A stretch of DNA of 7,583 bases from CALAED01 sp937891035 (GTDB lineage Bacteria > Actinomycetota > Actinomycetes > Streptosporangiales > Streptosporangiaceae): assembly GCA_035642125.1 (NCBI GenBank), contig DASQSZ010000228.1, forward strand, positions 1-7,583, given 5' to 3'. A model generated the notes under the pieces. That model did not search any database and was not told where the DNA came from. It saw nothing but the letters and a program-made list of their open reading frames with translations. Of this stretch, positions 1 through 5,736 are shown in pieces (the stretch's first letter is position 1; every line of letters begins with the position of its first letter). A program made the translations under genes and the position numbers.

Positions 1-948
1 TTCACGGTCATCCCCGCCGAGCCCCTGGACCGGCGCATCCAGTACGGGGAGGAGATGCTCCGGGCCGCCGAGCGGACCGGACACGACCTCGCGCTCTTCC
101 ATGCGACGTTCCAGCGCATCCCGGTGGCGCTGGACACCGGCGACTTCGAGCGCGTCGCCCAGTCGCTGGAGCGGGCCGAGGAGCTGGCGCAGCGGCTGGC
201 GCAGCCGCAGTTCGTCTGGCTGGTCAAGATGTGCCGGACCGGCCTGATCATCATGCGCGGCGACATCTCCCGGGCGGAGCGCGCGTCCGCCGAGATGCTG
301 GAGATGGGTGCGGCGATCGGCCGCCGACTGGAGGCGACGGCCTTCCACGCCGAACAGATGGGAGAGATCCGGCGCCTGCAAGGGCGGCTGGGCGAGCAGC
401 GCGGGCGGCTGCGCCAAAAGGCTCCGGCGCCGCAGGTCGATCCCGTCCACGCCGTGCTTCGTTACCTGTGCGAATTGGACGACGAAGCGGCCGGGCCCCT
501 GCTCGACCGGATCATCGAAGAGCGGGGACTGATCCCGCCGGAGAACATGGCGCAGCGCTCCGCGCTGGACAACCTGGCGTTCGCCGCGTGCCGGCTGCGC
601 CGCCACGAGCTCATTCAGCCGCTGTATGAGGCCATCGAGCCGCAGGCCGAGACCTTCGGGATCTCCGCGGTGGCACACCACTGCGGCCACCACTACCTCG
701 CACTGCTGTCCGCCGCCGCCGGAGCCACCCAGCGGGCGATGGATCATTTCGCGGCCGCCGCCCGCGTCCATGAGCGCTGCGGCGCCCCGCTGCTGATGGC
801 CGAGTCGCTCCTCGACTGGGCCCGCTTCGTGGACGAGACGGGCGCGAGCGGGCCGGATCCGGCGGACCTGCGCCGGCGCTGCGCGGATGTACTGGCCGGG
901 CATGGTGCCGCCCTGCTCGAACGCCGGCTGGCCGAGGAGGGCGGGTGA
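1..948 (+). CDS. C-terminal helical-repeat (TPR-like) region of a large regulator, probably AAA-ATPase/cyclase type; 5' partial
   Basis: The frame is open from base 1 with no stop, so the gene begins outside the window; the ATG at 55 is internal. The 315 visible residues are nearly all alpha-helical, rich in Ala, Leu, Glu and Arg, with TPR-like pairs such as the helix around ALDTGDFERVAQSLERAEEL and the one around GATQRAMDHFAAAARVHERC, followed by AESLLDWARF near the end. This resembles the C-terminal repeat region of actinobacterial proteins that carry an N-terminal cyclase or DNA-binding domain, a central AAA/NB-ARC-type ATPase and a TPR tail. None of those upstream domains is visible here, so the full architecture is inferred. 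The stop codon overlaps the start of the next gene (GTGA, 945-948), so the two are probably translated together. The downstream partner being cyclase-like supports a role in signalling. Function unproven. Confidence 0.7.
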   Translation, partial: FTVIPAEPLDRRIQYGEEMLRAAERTGHDLALFHATFQRIPVALDTGDFERVAQSLERAEELAQRLAQPQFVWLVKMCRTGLIIMRGDISRAERASAEMLEMGAAIGRRLEATAFHAEQMGEIRRLQGRLGEQRGRLRQKAPAPQVDPVHAVLRYLCELDDEAAGPLLDRIIEERGLIPPENMAQRSALDNLAFAACRLRRHELIQPLYEAIEPQAETFGISAVAHHCGHHYLALLSAAAGATQRAMDHFAAAARVHERCGAPLLMAESLLDWARFVDETGASGPDPADLRRRCADVLAGHGAALLERRLAEEGG

Positions 949-1511
949 GCGGTATCAGCGACAGCCACGCACGAGCGCCCGGAACGGTGACCACGGTCAC
1001 CATCCTTTGCACCGAAGTCGTCGGTACGGCCGAGATGCGAAAACGGCTCGGCGAGGAGCCCGCCGACCGCATCCTCGCCGACCACAAGTCGCTGCTTCGG
1101 ACCATGGCCGACGAGCGGGGATCGATGTACATCAGGAGCCGGGGCAACGGGATCATGGCGGTGTTCCCTTCGGCCACGGCCGGCCTCGATGCGATCATCG
1201 CTATCGAGCGGGCACTCATCCTGGCGAGCCGGGAGACTCAGGCCGCGGCCGAGCGGATCAGCGTACGGGCCGCGCTCAGTGCCGGTGACGTCCGCTGGGG
1301 ACAGGACGACATCGCCGGCCTGCCGCCGGTCGAAGCGGCCCGGCTGCTCGCCGCCACGGACGCCGATCGGGTGCTGTGCACCGATGTGGTGCGCCTGCTC
1401 GCGCAGGGGGGTCGCCACTGCGAGTTCATCGAGTACGGGCCGGTGCACGGTAAAGGGCTGGCCGAGCCCATGCACGCCTACGAGTTGATGTGGCGGACCG
1501 CCGCCGGGTAG
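945..1511 (+). CDS. Class III nucleotidyl-cyclase-like domain protein, probably catalytically degenerate
   Basis: This 188-residue protein is essentially one class III adenylate/guanylate cyclase homology domain. Recognisable blocks are TVTILCTEVVGTAEM (residues 16-31, first metal-site strand), IRSRGNGIMAVFPS (63-76, the usual KSTGDGFMAxFPS hairpin), VRAALSAGDV (107-116, usual VRIGLHAGEV), GLPPVEAARLL (125-135, usual GRAVNLAARLL) and GKGLAEPMHAYEL (169-181, the C-terminal KGxxEPV strand). Against the family consensus, the first metal Asp is Glu24, the second is Asn68, the purine-contacting Lys is Arg64 and the transition-state Asn is Val129; Arg133, Asp122 and Lys170 are kept. It therefore looks like a pseudo-cyclase or a strongly altered enzyme. 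The GTG start at 945 overlaps the previous stop by 4 bases, indicating translational coupling to the helical-repeat protein, of which it may be a detached regulatory or partner domain. There is no signal peptide or membrane segment, so it is cytosolic. Confidence 0.8.
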   Translation: MSGISDSHARAPGTVTTVTILCTEVVGTAEMRKRLGEEPADRILADHKSLLRTMADERGSMYIRSRGNGIMAVFPSATAGLDAIIAIERALILASRETQAAAERISVRAALSAGDVRWGQDDIAGLPPVEAARLLAATDADRVLCTDVVRLLAQGGRHCEFIEYGPVHGKGLAEPMHAYELMWRTAAG

Positions 1512-1519
1512 GCCGTGTC

Positions 1520-2149
1520 TCAAGGCCGCTGTCCTGACAGCGGGGTTGTGCAACGCGCTCGAGACGGAGCCGGTATGTAGAGGTAGGCGGCCCCCCTGTA
1601 GTCGTCCGCCTTGACCCGAACCTGGGTGAACTGGCTCTCCCGGAGCCGGGTCCATCCGCCCGCTACGTAGGTGTCGAACAACTTGGCCGAGACGAGGAAC
1701 GCGGCGAACGTGACGTCCGGGTCGCTCTGGCTCAGGGCGGTGCCGAGCGGCTCGGCCTCAAGGAGCCGGTTGACGTCGATGGCCGCGCTGGAGACCGGCG
1801 CGACGGCGTACCCGTCGTCCACGAGCCCGGCGTGCAACGCGACCCTGAGCCGAAGCCGCGACCCCCGCGATCGCGGCTTCGACGCTCGTTCGGCCAACTC
1901 CTCTTGCAGGCAGCGCGGGAAATGGTCCATGAGCCGTGGCGCCGACTCGGCCGGCAGCACCGCGAGAATCGCGTCCCCCCCGGTGTTGTCAACGAACCGT
2001 GCGGCCCGCCAGGTCTCGACGAGATCGCTGGACTTGAGAGCTGCCTCCATAATTTCTCGGATGGCCAGGTAGACGTCGCGCGATTCGGTGTCGTAGTGGG
2101 CGCTGAATTGCTCGGCATCAACCACGAGAAGCACGCGAAAAGCCGCCAT
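1520..2149 (-). CDS. Small nucleotidyl-cyclase-like protein of an actinobacterial family
   Basis: The preferred start is the ATG at 2149 (protein MAAFRVLLVVDAEQFS..., 209 residues), because GAGGG lies about 10 bases upstream and the first beta-strand then begins at once; an ATG at 2188 would add 13 unconvincing residues. Cyclase-fold signatures are VVDAEQFS (9-16, metal Asp candidate D11), TGGDAILAVLP (56-66, second Asp candidate D59), LRVALHAGLV (101-110), AAIDVNRLLEAEPL (122-135) and the tail strand ending AAYLYIP. The usual VNxAAR motif is replaced by IDVNR, so it belongs to a divergent subgroup often left as hypothetical in actinomycetes. Unlike the neighbouring 945-1511 product, both candidate metal Asp residues are present, but cyclase activity cannot be assumed. 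It has no signal peptide or membrane segment. It lies downstream of the Crp/Fnr-family gene on the same strand, separated by a strong hairpin. Confidence 0.7.
   Translation of the reverse strand: MAAFRVLLVVDAEQFSAHYDTESRDVYLAIREIMEAALKSSDLVETWRAARFVDNTGGDAILAVLPAESAPRLMDHFPRCLQEELAERASKPRSRGSRLRLRVALHAGLVDDGYAVAPVSSAAIDVNRLLEAEPLGTALSQSDPDVTFAAFLVSAKLFDTYVAGGWTRLRESQFTQVRVKADDYRGAAYLYIPAPSRARCTTPLSGQRP
1526..1543 (+). terminator. Short perfect hairpin after the cyclase-like gene, possible U-less terminator
   Basis: CCGCTGTC (1526-1533) and GACAGCGG (1536-1543) form perfect 8-bp arms, starting 14 bases after the stop of the plus-strand gene. There is no T-run after it on either strand, so it would be an atypical, U-less terminator of the kind proposed for actinobacteria. 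It also lies in the last codons of the convergent minus-strand gene, so part of the symmetry could be coding coincidence. Confidence 0.4.
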
Positions 2150-2159
2150 GAATGACCAT

Positions 2160-2164
2160 CCCTC
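2160..2164 (-). promoter_or_regulatory. Ribosome binding site choosing the 2149 start
   Basis: On the minus strand GAGGG lies 10 bases before the ATG at 2149. The alternative ATG at 2188 has no comparable purine block, so this site favours the shorter protein. Confidence 0.5.
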
Positions 2165-2197
2165 AAAAAGGCCGGACCCCTTTAGCATGCAGCGGGA

Positions 2198-2239
2198 CGG
2201 GAGACGGCTCTGTCTGAAATCAGACAGAGCCGTGTCCCG
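2198..2239 (-). terminator. Strong 20-bp-arm hairpin at the end of the Crp/Fnr-family gene
   Basis: Bases 2198-2217 pair with 2220-2239 around a 2-base AA centre, with only one mismatch (2203/2234). The inner 13 bp, CGGCTCTGTCTGA against TCAGACAGAGCCG, are perfect. The minus-strand gene's stop codon (2220-2222) sits inside the hairpin, which fits an intrinsic terminator or mRNA-stabilising stem. No T-run follows directly on the minus strand; a short TTTTT occurs about 30 bases later (2166-2170). Because the next minus-strand gene starts only 48 bases beyond, it could also act as an attenuator or as a palindromic operator for that gene. Confidence 0.6.
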
Positions 2240-2912
2240 ATTCGGCCAACGCGCGCAGCCTCGGCAGGTCGGTGATGACGATCCGGCCGCGGCTGGTCAC
2301 AACGACACCTTGCTCGCGGAGCCGGGACAACTCGGCGGCGACGACTCCTCGGGACAGGCCCACCGCCTGGCCGATCTCCGCCTGGCCGAGTGCCACCTCC
2401 ACCGGCTCACCGGCCGCCGGCCCGGGCGTGGCTGTCAGCCTAGGTGCCGTTTTCGGTGTCGGGCCCGGGGCCGCGAGTCGTACCAGCGCCCGCGCCACCC
2501 GGGGGCCGGCGGGCAACACCGCGGTCTCCGCGCGCCACTTCTCCCCCTCGCGCAGCCGCCGCATCGCACTCCGCAACAACTCATCGCCGAGCCCGGCCGA
2601 CCGGACCAGCGCCCGGAACCGTGCGGCGGGTAGCACGCTCGTGACACACGGGTCGATCGCGATGACGGTCGCCGACCGCCCCTCATCCTGGTCGCCGAGC
2701 ACGCCTATATCGCCGAGCAACTCGCCCGGCCCGCGGACGGCCAGCAGGATCTCGCCGGACGGGAGCGCCAACACGACCTTCACCCGCCCCGACATCAGCA
2801 AGAGCACATGGGACGGCGGATCTCCTTGCCGGAGCATCACCTCGCCCCTGCGGAACCTCCGTCCGACGCCGGCGGCGAGAAGCTGCTCCCACATCTGCGC
2901 AGAGACGCCCAC
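2220..2912 (-). CDS. Crp/Fnr-family transcriptional regulator
   Basis: Cytosolic DNA-binding regulator with an N-terminal cyclic-nucleotide-binding beta-roll and a C-terminal winged helix-turn-helix. From the GTG at 2912 the protein has 230 residues. RFRRGEVMLRQGD (19-31) and VLLLMSGRVKV (36-46) are the first barrel strands; GPGELLGDIG (61-70) followed by GRSATV (78-83) matches a phosphate-binding cassette that keeps the Arg-Ser pair used to hold cyclic nucleotides in Crp. The HTH is around residues 175-200 (GQAEIGQAVGLSRGVVAAELSRL is split here as GQAEIGQAVGLS then RGVVAAELSRL), followed by the wing SRGRIVITD. No Fnr-type Cys cluster is seen. An Ala/Pro/Thr-rich stretch (147-170) separates the dimer/hinge region from the HTH. 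The start at 2912 is preferred because GGGGG lies 7 bases upstream and the alternative GTG at 2954 lies inside a tandem repeat and lacks an SD; an ATG at 2894 is also possible. The upstream repeats suggest autoregulation. The effector is unknown, cAMP being the obvious candidate. Confidence 0.88.
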   Translation of the reverse strand: MGVSAQMWEQLLAAGVGRRFRRGEVMLRQGDPPSHVLLLMSGRVKVVLALPSGEILLAVRGPGELLGDIGVLGDQDEGRSATVIAIDPCVTSVLPAARFRALVRSAGLGDELLRSAMRRLREGEKWRAETAVLPAGPRVARALVRLAAPGPTPKTAPRLTATPGPAAGEPVEVALGQAEIGQAVGLSRGVVAAELSRLREQGVVVTSRGRIVITDLPRLRALAESGHGSV

Positions 2913-2947
2913 GACTTTGCCCCCATACCTTCCAAGCCGAAGCCACC

Positions 2948-2987
2948 GTTGCACTGATGGTCACAAAGTTGCCCTGATGGTCACAAA
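2948..2987. repeat. Two adjacent 20-bp repeats with TCACA half-sites; candidate Crp/Fnr operator
   Basis: Copies at 2948-2967 and 2968-2987 differ at one base (GTTGCACTGATGG... against GTTGCCCTGATGG..., both ending TCACAAA), and a partial third unit GTCGC follows. Each contains TCACA (2961-2965 and 2981-2985), which reads TGTGA on the minus strand and equals one Crp half-site; the opposite half is poorly matched. The 20-bp period is about two helical turns, so bound dimers would lie on the same face. It ends 36 bp before the regulator's start, in the intergenic region shared with the plus-strand peptidase-like gene. Confidence 0.6.
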
Positions 2988-2997
2988 GTCGCGCGAC
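2988..2997. promoter_or_regulatory. 10-bp palindrome abutting the tandem repeats
   Basis: GTCGCGCGAC is a perfect palindrome directly following the second repeat copy. It may be part of the same operator cluster, but a 10-bp GC palindrome is not rare in DNA of this composition. Confidence 0.25.
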
Positions 2998-3171
2998 CGC
3001 CAGGAAGGACCAACGCTATGGGCCGCGCGGCAGACTCACGACCGCAACCGTCACTATGGGCGCCAAGTCCTTGCCGGGTCGGCGCAGGGGTGCGCGTCGC
3101 GGACAGGGGCTGGCTATTTTGCGCTGGTTTGTAGAACATCGTGGGGGTTGCTCGGGGGCCGGTACGCCAAT

Positions 3172-3178
3172 GAGGGAG
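3172..3178 (+). promoter_or_regulatory. Ribosome binding site of the pyroglutamyl-peptidase-like gene
   Basis: GAGGGAG lies 4-7 bases before the ATG at 3183. It fixes this start, after which a signal peptide follows directly. Confidence 0.65.
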
Positions 3179-3182
3179 CCTC

Positions 3183-4481
3183 ATGACCCGCAGCATCATC
3201 AACGGGACCACGGCGGCGGCGTGCACCCTCGCGCTGTCGCTGACCGTTCTACCGCCCGTTCAGGCGCGATCATCGGTGGGAACGGCGGATTGTCGCGATC
3301 AGACCGTCGCGCCCACCGTCGAACAGGCCCGGCTCGGCCGGACCCTCGGCGCCGACCCGGTGCCGGTCGCCGAACAGATCATTGCGCGCGGCGACCTCGG
3401 GCGGATCGCCGGCGGCTTTGAGCGGGCGCTGTGCTCGGCCCGATCGCTCGCGGCGGCGCGGCTGGCGGTCGACGGCTACGGCCGGCTGCTTTGGCAGCGT
3501 GCGGTCGACGTCGTCCAGCGCGGCGACCATGACGACCGGCCGCTGTATTGGGCGCGATTGTCCATGGCGTTGGCCCTGCGGCAGTGGCGCTTCGACATCG
3601 CGCCGGATCAGCGCGCGGCGCTGGCCAAGCGACTGGAGTACATCTCCCGCGGCATCACGAGCACCCGCTTCGCGCCCGGCGCCGACAAGCTGCTCGTCAG
3701 CGGGTTCGATCCCTTCGACCTCAACAGCGATGTCCGGCGCGGCAACCCCTCCGGCTCGGCCGCGCTGCGGCTGGACGGCCGGTTCCTGCGGGTGGCGGGC
3801 CGCCTGGTTCAGGTGCAGGCGGTCGTCTTCCCTGTGCGCTATGCCGACTTCGACGCCGGCATGGTCGAAGACGCCTTCCGGCCGCATCTGGCGGAGGGAG
3901 ATCAGCGCGCCGACATGTTCGCGACCATCAGCCAGGGCCGGCCGGGCGCGTTCGACCTGGAGGTGTGGAACGGCCGGCGCCGCTCCACCCCCGCCGAACG
4001 CGGCGACAACAACGACCTGTGGGGCGGCGGCACCCCCACCGCGCCGGTGGTCTTCCCCGGAGTCGGGCCGGGCGCGGAGTTCATCGCCGCCACCCACCCG
4101 CATGAGGCGATGCTGGCCGCCGACCGCCGGCCGTTCCCGGTACGGCGCAACCCGTCGGTCACCGAGATCCCCGCCGGCGGGGGCGCCCCGGTGACCCGTC
4201 AGGACGGGCCCACCCCCGGGTCCATCGCGGTGTCCGGCAGCGGGGGCGGCTTCTTGTCGAACGAGTCGGCCTACCGCACCACCCGATTGCGCGAGGCCAT
4301 CGGCGCGGACCTGCCCGGCGGCCATGTGCACACCCCGGTGCTGACCATGGACCCGGCCAACACCACCGAGATCACCGACCCGGTCTTCGAACGCAACCGC
4401 GCCGACATCGGCGCCCAGACCGAACTCATCCTGCGAGCGGGCCTGCAGGCCGTGATCACAGCACCGGACCGGACTGACTGA
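3183..4481 (+). CDS. Exported pyroglutamyl-peptidase I (C15)-like protein with Ser in place of the catalytic Cys
   Basis: The 432-residue product begins with a signal peptide: positively charged start, hydrophobic core near residues 10-24 and a VQA cleavage site near residue 28. There is no lipobox, so it is predicted to be secreted. Residues 30-165 are a helical region of no recognised family. From 168 the pyrrolidone-carboxylate peptidase fold appears: KLLVSGFDPFDLN (169-181), GNPSGSAALRLDG (187-199), VQAVVFPVRYADFD (211-224), FDLEVWNGRRRS (257-268), GSGGGFLSNESAYR (352-365) and GGHVHTPVL (379-387). Enzymes of family C15 remove N-terminal pyroglutamate using Glu, Cys and His. Here Glu260 and His383 are plausible equivalents, but the Cys of the usual GTYxCN motif is Ser359. 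It may be a serine-dependent variant, have another hydrolase activity, or be a non-catalytic binder. At 432 residues it is about twice the length of a classical Pcp. It has its own SD and converges with the following dehydrogenase gene; no neighbour suggests a substrate. Confidence 0.8.
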   Translation: MTRSIINGTTAAACTLALSLTVLPPVQARSSVGTADCRDQTVAPTVEQARLGRTLGADPVPVAEQIIARGDLGRIAGGFERALCSARSLAAARLAVDGYGRLLWQRAVDVVQRGDHDDRPLYWARLSMALALRQWRFDIAPDQRAALAKRLEYISRGITSTRFAPGADKLLVSGFDPFDLNSDVRRGNPSGSAALRLDGRFLRVAGRLVQVQAVVFPVRYADFDAGMVEDAFRPHLAEGDQRADMFATISQGRPGAFDLEVWNGRRRSTPAERGDNNDLWGGGTPTAPVVFPGVGPGAEFIAATHPHEAMLAADRRPFPVRRNPSVTEIPAGGGAPVTRQDGPTPGSIAVSGSGGGFLSNESAYRTTRLREAIGADLPGGHVHTPVLTMDPANTTEITDPVFERNRADIGAQTELILRAGLQAVITAPDRTD

Positions 4482-4534
4482 CCGGCGATCGCGGCGCGCG
4501 GTTTCATTCAGCAGGCCGCCCCGCCCAAGGCCTA

Positions 4535-4560
4535 CGGCCCACGGCCCACGGCCCACGGCA
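4535..4560. repeat. Tandem 7-bp repeat in the convergent intergenic gap
   Basis: CGGCCCA occurs three times in tandem (4535-4541, 4542-4548, 4549-4555) followed by a partial CGGC. It lies in the 85-base gap between two convergent stop codons and is probably a slippage-prone microsatellite. No good terminator hairpin was found in this gap. Confidence 0.7.
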
Positions 4561-4566
4561 GGCTGG

Positions 4567-5625
4567 TCAGGGCACGAGGTTGTCGAGCACCGCCGCGGTG
4601 ACCTCGGCGGTGCCGGCGGTGCCGCCGAGGTCGCGGGGAAGTACGCCGGCGGCGGTGGTGGCCTCGATCGCCTTGGCGACCCGGGCGGCCTCGGCGGGCA
4701 GCCCCAGGTGTTCGAGCATCAGCGCGCCGCTGCCGATCGCGCCGATGGGGTTGGCGATGCCCTGACCGGCGATGTCGGGCGCCGAGCCGTGTACCGGCTC
4801 GAACATGCTCGGGGTGCGGCGTTCGGGGTTGAGGTTGGCGCTGGCGGCCAGGCCGAGGCTGCCCGCCAGCGCGCTGCCGAGGTCGGACAGGATGTCACCG
4901 AACAGGTTCGAGCCCACCACGACCGACAGCGTCTCCGGCCGCAGGACGAAACGCGCCGCCATCGCGTCGACCAGGCAGCTGTCGGCCTCGACGTCCGGAT
5001 AGTCGGCCGCGACCCGTTGGAACACCTCGTCCCACAGCACCATGGCGTACTGCTGTGCGTTGCTCTTGGTCACGCCGGTGACCTTCCGGCGTCGCGCTCC
5101 GGATCTGGCCAGTTCGAAGGCGAACCGGATGATCCGTTCGCAGCCGTGCTCGGTGAACACGGCCGTCTGAACCGCGACCTCGCGCCCGGCGCCCCGACCG
5201 GACAGGCCGCGCCCGCCAAGACCGGAGTATTCGCCCTCGCTGTTCTCCCTGACCACCACCCAGCCGAGGTCGCCGGAGTCGGCGCGCAACGGCCCGGTGA
5301 CGCCCGGCAGGAACCGTACCGGCCGGACGTTGGCCCACTGGTCGAAGCCCTGGCAGATGGCCAGCCGCAGGCCCCACAGGCTGACGTGGTCGGGCACGGT
5401 CGGCCAGCCGACGGCGCCGAAATAGATCGCGTCGAACTCGCGGAGCCGGTCGAGACCGTCCGCGGCCATCATGGCGCCGGTGCGGGCGTAGTAGTCGCAG
5501 CCCCAGGGAAACTCCTCCCACTCGAAGGTCGTCGTGCCGAGCGCATCGAGGACTGTGCGTCCGGCGGAGATGACCTCTCGTCCGACCCCGTCACCGGGGA
5601 TAACCGCGATCCGGAACGTGCTCAT
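4567..5625 (-). CDS. ttuC: Tartrate dehydrogenase/decarboxylase or D-malate dehydrogenase (TtuC/DmlA type)
   Basis: Cytosolic NAD-dependent beta-hydroxyacid oxidative decarboxylase of the isocitrate/isopropylmalate dehydrogenase superfamily; 352 residues, normal for the family. It starts IAVIPGDGVGREV (6-18). The segment PDHVSLWGLRLAICQGFDQW (78-97) and RENSEGEYSGLGGRG (126-140) are characteristic of the tartrate/D-malate branch rather than LeuB. Likely active residues are Arg87, Arg101, Arg126, Tyr133, Lys187 (in TKSNAQQY), and metal-binding Asp220, Asp244 and Asp248 (GDILSDLGSALAGSLG). EPVHGSAPDIAGQGIANP (276-293) is the NAD-binding loop. Known members oxidise L- or meso-tartrate and D-malate, with Mn2+ and K+, giving oxaloglycolate, glycerate or pyruvate; which substrate applies here cannot be told. 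The ATG at 5625 gives the standard N-terminus, although its SD is weak. It is divergent from the tctCBA operon, which suggests it metabolises the imported acid. Confidence 0.88.
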   Translation of the reverse strand: MSTFRIAVIPGDGVGREVISAGRTVLDALGTTTFEWEEFPWGCDYYARTGAMMAADGLDRLREFDAIYFGAVGWPTVPDHVSLWGLRLAICQGFDQWANVRPVRFLPGVTGPLRADSGDLGWVVVRENSEGEYSGLGGRGLSGRGAGREVAVQTAVFTEHGCERIIRFAFELARSGARRRKVTGVTKSNAQQYAMVLWDEVFQRVAADYPDVEADSCLVDAMAARFVLRPETLSVVVGSNLFGDILSDLGSALAGSLGLAASANLNPERRTPSMFEPVHGSAPDIAGQGIANPIGAIGSGALMLEHLGLPAEAARVAKAIEATTAAGVLPRDLGGTAGTAEVTAAVLDNLVP

Positions 5626-5652
5626 GTAGGGCCTATTTCGACGTTTCAGGAA

Positions 5653-5664
5653 CTGGTATACAAG
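5653..5664. promoter_or_regulatory. GTATAC-centred near-palindrome, candidate operator of the divergent control region
   Basis: CTGGTATACAAG is a 12-bp inverted repeat with one mismatched pair (TGGTATACAA against TTGTATACCA on the other strand). It resembles the TnGT/ACnA pattern of FadR-type GntR operators, but with one base less between the halves. It lies 28 bp upstream of the dehydrogenase start and 73 bp upstream of tctC, so one regulator could control both. No regulator gene for it is in the window, and no convincing -35/-10 pair was found. Confidence 0.4.
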
Positions 5665-5667
5665 ATA

Positions 5668-5711
5668 CGCATTTGGCGGTCCGGCCCGGTGTCGTCGCAC
5701 CGACAAATGCG
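5668..5711. repeat. Inverted repeat and nested stem in the tctC leader
   Basis: CGCATTTG (5668-5675) and CAAATGCG (5704-5711) are perfect 8-bp arms 28 bp apart. Inside them CGGTG (5687-5691) pairs with CACCG (5698-5702) around a 6-base loop. The 10-bp palindrome GCGCATGCGC (5709-5718) follows and overlaps the right arm. These may be regulator sites or leader RNA structure just before the tctC ribosome binding site. Confidence 0.45.
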
Positions 5712-5722
5712 CATGCGCTGAC

Positions 5723-5729
5723 GAGGAGG
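5723..5729 (+). promoter_or_regulatory. Strong ribosome binding site of tctC
   Basis: GAGGAGG is a near-consensus Shine-Dalgarno sequence 7 bases before the ATG at 5737 and settles that start. Confidence 0.8.
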
Positions 5730-5736
5730 TCGCGAT

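Noticed and set aside
744..1655. Minus-strand open frame across the first two genes
   Set aside because: It runs antisense to two coupled plus-strand genes with recognisable domains and shows no motifs.
1511..2243. Possible insertion element bounded by GCCGTGTC-like ends near 1513 and 2230
   Set aside because: The similarity is only about 8 bases in direct orientation, there is no transposase or target duplication, and the interval holds an intact cyclase-like gene.
2913..2954. GTG at 2954 as start of the Crp/Fnr regulator
   Set aside because: It lies inside the first tandem-repeat copy, has no SD, and adds 14 residues not expected at the family's N-terminus; kept only as an alternative.
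3100..3140. TATTTT and TAGAAC as -10 boxes for the peptidase-like gene
   Set aside because: Neither has a recognisable -35 hexamer at 16-18 bases, so no promoter is claimed.
3270..4556. Long minus-strand open frame opposite the peptidase-like gene
   Set aside because: Its composition (Arg/Gly/Ala/His-rich) is that of a GC-driven shadow frame, and the plus-strand frame has a signal peptide, an SD and conserved motifs.
4708..5721. Plus-strand open frame of 337 residues opposite the dehydrogenase
   Set aside because: Antisense shadow with no family motifs or good SD, covering a clearly conserved enzyme on the other strand.
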